DNA of 38,859 nucleotides from positions 1 to 38,859 of the forward strand of contig RMBW01000229.1 in the NCBI GenBank assembly GCA_004009845.1, given 5' to 3'. The DNA is from Davidsoniella eucalypti. Taxonomy: Eukaryota > Ascomycota > Sordariomycetes > Microascales > Ceratocystidaceae. The stretch's first letter is position 1. Every line of letters starts with the position of its first letter. This document shows, one piece after another, positions 28,195 through 35,470 of this stretch. The notes below the pieces were generated by a model, which saw only the letters and a program-made list of their open reading frames with translations, searched no databases and was not told the origin of the DNA. The translations under genes and the position numbers were made by a program.

Positions 28195-30170
28195 ATGAGG
28201 TCTCCTGTATCCGTCACGTTAGTGGTGGTGGCTCCCTGGGCGCGTGGCTGTGAGTTTGACATTTGCTCGTTAATAAGAGCGCGGACGTCATCCAGGGAGA
28301 AGCTAGGGGCCGTGCTGACGGCGTTGGCCTTGACCGAAGGGCGAGAGGCGCGAGACTTGGAACGGCAGTTAGTAGCGGTATGACCCTTGCGTTGGCAGGC
28401 AGAGCAGGATACGGCCGTAGGACATGTGCCTGAGGGATGTGCTTGGCTGCTGCAGTACTGGCAGGGCGTGAGAGGGCACATGGAGGCGTAGTGGCCTGTT
28501 TGGCGGCAGTGATAGCAGGGCCTGTCGGTTGAGGAGGTTTGTGATTTGGGCGCGGGCGTACGAGATGGTGTCGGCGAGGGGTTTGAACGCCAGTGGTTGG
28601 AGGTTATGGCTTTGGCCTTGGCGAGGGCGCTTTCCTTGATGCGGGCGACTGGGCGCATCTGTGAGATCATTTCGTCTAGTGGTCTGATATGGAACATGTT
28701 GGCTAAGTGCACTTGCATGTCCAGGTGGAGGCCTTCTTGGAGGACGGAGAGGAGGGTGTTATGGTCGTAGAAATGGGCTTTGTCGCGCAGGGAGCAGAGA
28801 CGGTTGGTAAAGGATTCGAATGTCTCGGTAGGGCCTTGCTTGAGCTTCAGCAATTCGCGGTTGGCGAGTCTCGCTCGGTCGGGGTCGTCGTATCGCGAGT
28901 CGAGGTAAGAGAGGAAGGCCTGGAAGCCGGTGTTCATGGGGAGGCATTCGAGGTACTTGGTGCGGACTTGTTCCTTGATCTCCGTCGACAGGGCGTTCAT
29001 CGTGTACGCCAGCTGGTCTCTGGTTGAGTAGAAGCGGTAAGAGTCCACGAGGAATTTCTCGTTAAGCTCCATCTTCCAGGTGGCGTAATCGAAGGTGCCG
29101 TCGAACTTGCGGACTGCGTCGATAACGTCTTTGCGGCGGGCAAGCTGGTCGTCGCGAGGGGGTAGTAAGGCGATCCCGTGAGCTGAAGGAGGGAATGCTG
29201 GTGTTGTTGTGAGCATTTTCTCTGGAGGCGTGGGGGCGTGTTCGCGGATAGGGGCGAGACGTAGGTTGAGAGGTTTGAGTCTGTCCTCTAAGTCGTCGAG
29301 CTGGTTGAGGTCTACTAAGTTGTCGTTGGCTGGGTCTTCGTATTTGCCACCGAGGAGCTCGAGGATGTCTCGGCCTAGGTTGTCCAGTACTTCAGCAGTG
29401 CGTACAGGGTCCTTGAATTCGGGGGCTGAGCGTTCTGCCATGCCCTGGAGTGCGGCCATCTGGATCTCTGCGACTTTGAAGTTGTGGTGGAACTGGAAGT
29501 CCCATCTTGGCGCAGTGGGTGATATCCATTCGGTTGGATCCAGTTGGGCTTTATCGAGGGCAGCTTGGTATTTGGCGGACAGAACTTCGAAGACGTCTGC
29601 TGCATCGTCGGAGTATGCGCCTGGCAGGGGGAGACCGCTTAGAGAGCGACGAGGGGCTTCGATTTTGACTTTAGGGGTGTTCTCCTTGGTGCGTATGGGG
29701 ATGTCTTTGCTGGAGGACGCGCCGAAGCCGAGGATGTGAGGGTTGCTAAGAAATCGTGACAGAAGAATCTGGGCGCTGCGCGGGGACCTGAGGCTGCTTT
29801 GACCGGGCATAATGTGGCCGATTATATCCGTGGAGATGGACAAACAGTGCAGGTGGTTATGAAAGTGGGCAGCGTGTGCGAGGATGGCAGGGCCTGCGGG
29901 AAAGGGGCCAAGTAGTTTGGCCAGACGGGGTCGCTCAGAGCGTTTGAACAGGGCTAAATAGCACCAGCCCTGGTGTTTCCAGAGGCGTCTCTGGTGGAGA
30001 AAGGGGGTGACGACATGGCGCGGCTTGAAGGCCAGCAAGAAGCGGCGCGTGATGTCTAGCATGAAGTGGGTGAAGGCAATTGCGAGGAATGCGAGGGCGA
30101 GACCTTCGGCGGTGCCGTGGTGGGCTCCAAGGATGGCAGCCCAGAGGTGAAGGAGGAAAAGTTGCAACAT
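28185..30170 (-). CDS. gag: Gag polyprotein, family 1, intact (F1-C)
   Basis: 661 residues in the same order as the F1-B Gag: hydrophobic N-terminus (1-50), the conserved WCYLALFKR block, capsid-like middle, three CCHC knuckles near 552-565, 570-583 and 589-602, and a C-terminal DLMDF ending in the shift site. Most differences from F1-B are single substitutions, with a cluster in the last 30 residues. The start ATG lies in CACCATG and is shared by all copies. Pol follows in the -1 frame. Confidence 0.93.
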   Translation of the reverse strand: MLQLFLLHLWAAILGAHHGTAEGLALAFLAIAFTHFMLDITRRFLLAFKPRHVVTPFLHQRRLWKHQGWCYLALFKRSERPRLAKLLGPFPAGPAILAHAAHFHNHLHCLSISTDIIGHIMPGQSSLRSPRSAQILLSRFLSNPHILGFGASSSKDIPIRTKENTPKVKIEAPRRSLSGLPLPGAYSDDAADVFEVLSAKYQAALDKAQLDPTEWISPTAPRWDFQFHHNFKVAEIQMAALQGMAERSAPEFKDPVRTAEVLDNLGRDILELLGGKYEDPANDNLVDLNQLDDLEDRLKPLNLRLAPIREHAPTPPEKMLTTTPAFPPSAHGIALLPPRDDQLARRKDVIDAVRKFDGTFDYATWKMELNEKFLVDSYRFYSTRDQLAYTMNALSTEIKEQVRTKYLECLPMNTGFQAFLSYLDSRYDDPDRARLANRELLKLKQGPTETFESFTNRLCSLRDKAHFYDHNTLLSVLQEGLHLDMQVHLANMFHIRPLDEMISQMRPVARIKESALAKAKAITSNHWRSNPSPTPSRTPAPKSQTSSTDRPCYHCRQTGHYASMCPLTPCQYCSSQAHPSGTCPTAVSCSACQRKGHTATNCRSKSRASRPSVKANAVSTAPSFSLDDVRALINEQMSNSQPRAQGATTTNVTDTGDLMDF

Positions 30171-30202
30171 GGTGCAAGTAAGGTGGACGCGTTAGTCAGT
30201 GA

Positions 30203-30370
30203 GATAGCGAAGTGAGGGCACAGTAGGGTGCGAGAACGATGGTCACGAATAGCGTGAGAGAATGGAGTGCACAGTAGGGTGCGAGTAGAGTGATGGTCAC
30301 GAACAGCGTGAGAGAACAAGGTGCACAGTAGGGTGCGAAGAACGAGAACGATGGTAGATCGGTATCAAAA
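30203..30370 (-). other. Leader of F1-C with primer site and hairpin array
   Basis: On the minus strand the primer-binding site TTGATACCGAT (30368-30358) starts two bases after the LTR and is complementary to ATCGGTATCAA in the LTR (30433-30423). The repeated hairpins TCACG...CGTGA and GCAC...GTGC follow. One hairpin arm has a change here (CTGTTCGTGA), leaving the stem intact. Confidence 0.75.
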
Positions 30371-30549
30371 TGACACGAACTAGGAAGAGGCAATGGCAAG
30401 CAATCTAGAGTAAAGACTTCGATTGATACCGATGAAGGAGAAAGACTAATATCTGTTGGAATACGGCGGGAATAGGTCCCTATTTATAACCGTTTATCTG
30501 GCTAAGTATCTTACTTAGCCAAATACCAACTGGGCCTTAGCCCCTGACA
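30371..30549 (-). mobile_element. 5' LTR of F1-C
   Basis: 179 bp, seemingly identical to the 3' LTR, with the U3 dyad and TATA box on the minus strand. The right neighbour is TTACC, the cut end of repeat R. Confidence 0.93.
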
Positions 30550-31750
30550 TTACCTTGCTTGGCTCTCTATCCTTTTAAATTTAATTGACTCTATTTCTCT
30601 ATCGTACCTAGATACCTGCTTTGTATCGTAGAAATCCTAATGATATATAGTATACTATGAGTACGAATTACTTTATTTAATCAATATGTCTATGCATTTT
30701 GTGGAGAATTACCGTCAGTATGTTATTTTAAACCAAGTCTTCAATCTTATATTTAATTAGGATATTCTTCTACATCGCCTTGAGTGTTTATTGTGATAGT
30801 ACTTGACATATTTGGTAACATTTTCTACATCTTGCTGTATCTGACTAATACAAATTCTTGTACTTTACCCTTAATGCTTAATGAGTATGTAGACCTGCTC
30901 TTGGTGTACTTATAACTTGCCGTTTCTAGTGCGTTTGATCCAGTAAATTGATTGCAGTCCTATTTGTGTCCAAATACTAGCAGTTCTGCTGCGGTTCTTT
31001 TAAATAACCGTTCATATATTATGTGCTGCTTAGTGAAAAAAAAATACTCAAAAACGGCATGCTAGTTAGTTTCCTACCTGAAGCTAGACGTCACGTTTAT
31101 GCTCGACATATTTGTAAAAAAACACCTCAAAGCTTTAACGAATTCTGAATACACATTACTACTTTACACAAAAGTATGAAATACTTCGTTAGTATTATTA
31201 ACTTTCTAATTCCCCCGTAGATCTAAACATTATAATCTATAATTATAAATATCACGAACACGTTCTTAGTGATATCGTCATAGCTCTATTGTTAAACAAG
31301 ATTAATAAATAAATAAAATTGATAGCAAAATTGAATTATATTTTGCTCCCTATAAATTGAATAAAGGGATTTTCTAAAAGAATTTAAAATTTTCAAAAGA
31401 TTATTTTGTGAAAATAATTGCATGAAAAAAAAAACTTTAGAAAGTTATTTGTGGAAAAACCTCGAAAGTAAAAATTTCTAATTTTTTTGATTCCTAAAAA
31501 AAGTTTTTTTTTAAAAGAAAAAACTTTAAAAACTTCAGAAAATTATTTGTTAAAAAATTTGAAACCAAAAAAATTGAAACTTAAATAATTTTTTTTAGTA
31601 AGCAAAGTCATAGATAAATTCTTGTTTATTAATAGATTTTGGCCAATCACCGATCCGTTTAGATCTGAACCGTTTTGAAAATAGGGACAAGGGTGCCCAG
31701 ACTGAAATGTATGCACGTTTCCGCCCGCAACGCCACCGAATAATACCTAG
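30550..31750 (-). repeat. Repeat R, inverted copy
   Basis: The reverse complement matches 6113 to about 7314 nearly base for base. F1-C is inserted at its inner end (between the equivalents of CAAGGTAA and TATAAC). The outer end starts at CCTAGGTATTATTCGG (31750 leftwards) and abuts the F1-D leader. In the copy at 22279 this orientation leads to the telomere, so here the chromosome end would lie to the left. No gene. Confidence 0.88.
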
Positions 31751-32022
31751 GGTGCGAGTAGAGTGATGGTCACGAATAGCGTGAGCGAACAAGGTGCACA
31801 GTAGGGTGCGAAGAACGAGAACGATGGTAGATCGGTATCAAAATGACACGAACTAGGAAGAGGCAATGGCAAGCAATCTAGAGTAAAGACTTCGATTGAT
31901 ACCGATGAAGGAGAAAGACTAATATCTGTTGGAATACGGCGGGAATAGGTCCCTATTTATAACCGTTTATCTGGCTAAGTATCTTACTTAGCCAAATACC
32001 AACTGGGCCTTAGCCCCTGACA
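31747..32022 (-). mobile_element. F1-D: family-1 5' LTR and partial leader
   Basis: A complete 179-bp LTR (31844-32022), the primer-binding site and the first part of the hairpin leader. It is cut within CGCACCCTA and followed by repeat R. Gag and pol are absent. It was inserted into a family-2 integrase gene. The R junction is at a different place in the element than in F1-A and F1-B. Confidence 0.88.
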
Positions 32023-32215
32023 CCCAGAATAATTGAGCAAATTGAGGCCCTCTGTCGGAGACGATTGCTTGAGGAAAACCGTGGTGCGAGAAAACATGGA
32101 TTAGCAAGGCTTCAGCGGTGGCTTGTGCGGTTGTAGACGACATGGGGATCAGGATCTGGGACTTAGACAGGCGGTCGGTGACACCCAGAATGGAAGTATA
32201 GCCTGAAGAGGTAGG
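32023..32215 (-). pseudogene. Family-2 integrase core fragment
   Basis: The minus strand encodes part of the integrase catalytic core, with SSGYTSILGVTDRLSK and the second catalytic Asp in VSDRGPQF. It matches the F2 element at about 37977-38166 nearly base for base. It is cut by the F1-D LTR at one end and the family-1b LTR at the other. It keeps CACCGACC, where the F2 copy has lost a C. Confidence 0.88.
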
Positions 32216-32393
32216 TGACACGAACTAGGTGAGGCAGTGGCAAGCAATCTAGTAGAAAGGACTTCGATTGATACCGATGAAGGAGAAAGGCTAATATCTG
32301 TTGGAATACGGCGGGAATAGGTCCCTATTTATAGCCGTTTATCTGACTAGGTAAATACCTAGACAAATACCAACTGGGCCTTAGCCCGTGACA
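32216..32393 (-). mobile_element. 3' LTR of a family-1b element
   Basis: 178 bp with TGTCACGGGC at its start on the minus strand, the CTAGGTA / TACCTAG dyad and the TATA box. It has the same subfamily features as the solo LTRs at 538 and 11197. A polypurine tract and pol lie upstream on the same strand, so it is a 3' LTR. The base block next to its outer end, GTAGG at 32211-32215, would be the target duplication. Confidence 0.88.
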
Positions 32394-32566
32394 TTAGCCC
32401 CCTCCCCCCTCGGCAGACTAACTAATTCTAACTGATAAAATCTATAATACATGCTGACAAATTAAGTTTGTCTTTAAAAAAATGGCGCAGGGAGTGCTGC
32501 GGAAAAAATAAGGAGTATCGTAAATACGGTAAACTCCGAGTGGCGGTAGCGCCGATTGAATGTTAC
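32394..32566 (-). other. Polypurine tract and 3' untranslated part of family 1b
   Basis: On the minus strand this ends in GAGGGGGGAGGGGGCTAA directly before the LTR (32413-32394). The rest, between the pol stop and this tract, is non-coding. Confidence 0.75.
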
Positions 32567-33030
32567 TTAGTGAGTGGTACCGTGCCAGTACGAAAATAAT
32601 GAGTCTGATGATTCCTCCCCCCCTTGATGTTGCATGTGGGTGGGTGGCTGTGGGGATGCGGCTTGGTCCGATGGGACTGTGCTAACTTGCTCAATAATGG
32701 CTGAGGACGCGGTGACTAGGGAGCGATCTAGGAAGATGCGCCAAGCGAGGGTACTTTCGACGTGTTCTACTGGTTCCCAAGTGGGGTCCTGGTAACCTGA
32801 CCACTTAACTAGTGCCTGTTCGTGGCCGCGGTACTTACGCTGGCGGACGATTTCCTCAACTCGGAATTCCCCTTCAGCTAGAGACTCGTCGCCGTATGCT
32901 TCGTCTCTCGTAATGGCTTCGGGTTCATCGTCTTGGAGCACTTGAGAAGGTAGAGGGTTGTTGAAGGCGTGACGGACCTTGTTCACGTGAAAGACAGGGT
33001 GGACCAAGCCGGGGACGTCCAGTCGGACTG
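32567..33030 (-). pseudogene. Family-1b pol C-terminus with chromodomain
   Basis: The fragment begins in the GPY/F-like region (VRLDVPGLVHPVFHVNK) and includes a full chromodomain: FRVEEIVRQRKYRG, ALVKWSGYQDPTWEP and TLAWRIFLDR. The tail after the chromodomain is longer and different from F1-C. The upstream part is missing because the F2 LTR starts at 33031. Confidence 0.88.
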
Positions 33031-33209
33031 TGTAAGGGTCTAAGGCCCATCAGTATTGGCCAAGTCATGCCTTGGCCCTACTCGACTTTGACATAAATAG
33101 GGACCGATTCCCTCGTAGTTTAGTCTTAGTTTCTCTTTCTCCCTCATCGGTCTCAATTCAATTCATCTTTACGACCATTTTTCCTCGCAAATCCTCGTAT
33201 ATCGTCTCA
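33031..33209 (+). mobile_element. 5' LTR of F2 (179 bp)
   Basis: It runs from TGTAAGGGTC to CGTCTCA; a start two bases earlier is possible. It holds a perfect 7-bp dyad at 33058-33077 (GGCCAAG, six bases, CTTGGCC), an ATAAATAGGG TATA region near 33092, and ATCGGTCTCAA at 33146-33156, the partner of the primer site. It aligns with family 1 around CTAAGGCCCA, the TATA region and CTCATCGG. Confidence 0.88.
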
Positions 33210-33211
33210 TT

Positions 33212-33222
33212 TTGAGACCGAT
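33212..33222 (+). promoter_or_regulatory. Self-complementary primer-binding site of F2
   Basis: TTGAGACCGAT starts two bases after the LTR, as in family 1, and is the exact reverse complement of ATCGGTCTCAA in the LTR. Compared with family 1, one pair has changed from A:T to C:G on both sides. This supports base pairing between the two sites, as in Tf1-type self-priming. Confidence 0.82.
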
Positions 33223-33240
33223 AACTCTTAAGTTTTTGTT

Positions 33241-33477
33241 GTCCAAGCCGTCTGCTTGCCCTCTTTTCTGTCCAAGCCGTCTGCTTGCCCTCTCTTCCGT
33301 CCAAGCCGTCCGCTTGCCCTCTCTGTTGTCCAAGCCGTCCGCTTGCCTCTCTTCCTGTCCAAGCCGTCCGCTTGCCCCTTTTCCTGTACAAGCCGACCGC
33401 TTGATTTCTCCCTTTGTCCAAGCCGTTTGCTTGCCTTTATTCATCCTGTCCAAGCCGTTTGCTTGCCCTATTGCACC
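33241..33477 (+). repeat. F2 leader: eight 29-bp units, each with a small hairpin
   Basis: Units start at 33241, 33270, 33299, 33328, 33357, 33386, 33416 and 33448. Each contains CAAGC, five bases, GCTTG. The 5-bp stem is the same in all eight, while the loop varies (CGTCT, CGTCC, CGACC, CGTTT). The 29-base period is not a multiple of three, so the array is not coding. A role as structured RNA is inferred. Confidence 0.75.
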
Positions 33478-33524
33478 TGCCTTATCCGTCCGCTCGCCCG
33501 CTTCTCGCACACGTCCAAGTCACC

Positions 33525-35432
33525 ATGTCTGGCTTGCTATTTCTGTTCTGGGGTCTCCTTGCTACCCTAACCCGCTGCGTCTACCACACCTGGCATAACC
33601 TTGCCCTAGCGCGTGTTTTCACCCTGAACCCCAACCAGGAATCGGCTGAGGGCTACATCTTGTCCGCCCTTGACCTACCTACGAAGCGCGCCTGGCGCGA
33701 ACCCGGCTGGTGTTACCTCGCACTATTCAAGCGCAAGGAGCGCGCCCGTCTGGCTTCCCTCCTTGGCTTTTGCCCTTCCACACGCGACGTCCTCGCCCAT
33801 AAGGAACACTTTCACGATAACTTGGGCCACCTCTCCTTCACCGGTGACTTTGTTGGCCACGTCGCCTGTGGAAACCGCGTAATCCGCGAAGCGCGTGCTC
33901 GTGCTCACGTATCCTCACGTCTCCTCTCCTCCTGTTTCATCGGCATCCCACGCTCTCCCCCGCGTGATAAGGATGGTAACCCCGTGCACTCTTCCCGCGC
34001 TCCTCTAGTCGCTCCAAGAGCTGCTGCATATGAAGCTGAGGAACTAATCTCATACGAGACCACTCACACCCGTGCCATTAGTCGTGCTGCCTCTGTTCGA
34101 AGCCTATCCCACTTTGCCCCTGGTGTAGATACCCATTCTCGTCGTCGCCCCTCCGTCAGCCAGCACCCTTCCCCCGACTCTGACTTGGCCCGTCTGGCCG
34201 AAAGCATGGGAATGTCTGTCCGCCACGCGTCGCGTCCCCCATCCCGTGGCCGTCAGCCGACGCGTTCTCCTGGCCCTGCCCATTCACGCGCTCCTCAGCC
34301 TGCCGACAATGCACTGCTCAATGAACTTAGGGAATTGAAGGACACTGTCTCGCTACTGTCCCAACTGGTCATAGGCAACCATACCGAACCCACTGCTCCC
34401 GCCATGCCTCCTGTCCCAACTACTGCCGTCACTACCCGAAAACGTTCGAGATCCCGTAGCCGCGTCCGCCCATCTCAGCCTCACCTTATCGAATTTGGAG
34501 GCACTCACGCGGAGTATGAAAACTGGCGAACCCTAGCAATCTTCAAGATGCGAATCGATGGCCGAGCTATAGGCGACGAGCTAGCACGCACTGCCTACCT
34601 GTTTAGCCGACTAGGCTCCGACACGCGTGCCAAACTCAACGAATTCTTTGTCTCCATTAGCGACCAGCCAGGCTCATACGACAAGCTGCTAGACAAACTC
34701 GACCTCATGTTCCGCAGCCGTGCCCGTAAGTCGCAAGCCCGCACTGCTTTCTTTGGTGCTCGCCAGGAGTCCCACGAATCATTCCTCGACTTCTTCAACC
34801 GTTTCGAAGGGTTAGCTCTGGCCGCAGGTATGCAAGACGACGACATGCTCATCGACCTTCTACGTCGCGCCACACGAGAAGAGCTAGTGGTCAAAACCAC
34901 CATCCTCTGGAGCCTGCCTACTTACAGGGAAGTCACTGAGAGCCTGCTCGACCATTTCAGCCGCCACCATGATTACTACGGTCCTTACACGAAGAAGACC
35001 TCGCGTCCTACCCAATACCGAGACAGCGACAACTGGAGAGCGCGTGCCGAGCCCCCCTCACGAAGCAATGCTCCTCGTCAAACGCAGCAACCCCGTAATG
35101 ACAAGCCACGCCTCAACCCTACTGAACGCAGTCGCATGCTACGAGAAGGAATTTGTTTCATCTGCTCGCAGCCCGGACATATCGCCAATCAATGTCCCTC
35201 GCGTCGAACTCTACAAGGACCTAAGACCAACAAGGTGCTAATCAACGCTATCAACGGCGCCGTTAAGACGGCCATACGCGATGAAGTCCGCCCCGCGGTA
35301 CGTGAAGAACTTGCGAAGACAGACCACCTGATGATGGATCGCCTGCTGCCCTCGTCCGAAAGCACCGCCGTGGTGGCCTCTACCAACACGCACCGCCCGG
35401 CCACTGATGAGGATGATTTGATGGATTTTTAG
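33525..35432 (+). CDS. gag: Gag polyprotein, family 2 (F2)
   Basis: 635 residues from the ATG at 33525 (CACCATG); the longer frame from 33414 runs back through the hairpin leader and is unlikely. The N-terminus is hydrophobic (MSGLLFLFWGLLATLTR). It is followed by PGWCYLALFKRKER, a block shared with family 1, then an Arg/Ser/Pro-rich part, a capsid-like region and a single CCHC knuckle near 544-557 (CFIC..H..C), where family 1 has three. The C-terminus DLMDF is the same as in family 1 and overlaps the frameshift site. Intact. Confidence 0.92.
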   Translation: MSGLLFLFWGLLATLTRCVYHTWHNLALARVFTLNPNQESAEGYILSALDLPTKRAWREPGWCYLALFKRKERARLASLLGFCPSTRDVLAHKEHFHDNLGHLSFTGDFVGHVACGNRVIREARARAHVSSRLLSSCFIGIPRSPPRDKDGNPVHSSRAPLVAPRAAAYEAEELISYETTHTRAISRAASVRSLSHFAPGVDTHSRRRPSVSQHPSPDSDLARLAESMGMSVRHASRPPSRGRQPTRSPGPAHSRAPQPADNALLNELRELKDTVSLLSQLVIGNHTEPTAPAMPPVPTTAVTTRKRSRSRSRVRPSQPHLIEFGGTHAEYENWRTLAIFKMRIDGRAIGDELARTAYLFSRLGSDTRAKLNEFFVSISDQPGSYDKLLDKLDLMFRSRARKSQARTAFFGARQESHESFLDFFNRFEGLALAAGMQDDDMLIDLLRRATREELVVKTTILWSLPTYREVTESLLDHFSRHHDYYGPYTKKTSRPTQYRDSDNWRARAEPPSRSNAPRQTQQPRNDKPRLNPTERSRMLREGICFICSQPGHIANQCPSRRTLQGPKTNKVLINAINGAVKTAIRDEVRPAVREELAKTDHLMMDRLLPSSESTAVVASTNTHRPATDEDDLMDF

Positions 35433-35458
35433 GTGACCAGGACAAGTCGCGCCCTGGT
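35423..35458 (+). promoter_or_regulatory. Candidate -1 ribosomal frameshift signal, F2
   Basis: GGATTTT (35423-35429), the gag stop TAG, and after a 6-base spacer a stem ACCAGG (35436-35441) with CCTGGT (35453-35458) and an 11-base loop. Spacer, stem and loop lengths equal those of family 1, but three of six stem pairs have changed on both sides. The -1 frame is open into pol, with a linker containing DKSRP as in family 1. Confidence 0.85.
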
Positions 35459-35470
35459 AAGGAGGATACG

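Larger units (their letters stand above)
24258..30549 (-). mobile_element. F1-C: full-length family-1 chromovirus
   Basis: A complete Ty3/Gypsy element of 6292 bp on the minus strand: 5' LTR (30371-30549), self-priming site, hairpin leader, gag, frameshift signal, pol, polypurine tract, 3' LTR (24258-24436). The two LTRs appear identical over 179 bp and both frames are open, so it inserted recently and may be active. It sits in an inverted R copy next to TTACC; the left flank is lost in the gap, so the target duplication cannot be checked. Confidence 0.94.

Noticed and set aside
33241..33477. CRISPR array (29-bp repeats)
   Set aside because: The units are contiguous without unique spacers and lie in a eukaryotic retroelement leader.
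33169..33598. Proteins with repeated SKPSACP- or QADGLD-like units at the F2 leader
   Set aside because: The 29-bp repeat is open in several frames on both strands. The period is not a multiple of three and the residues rotate between frames, so it is not coding.
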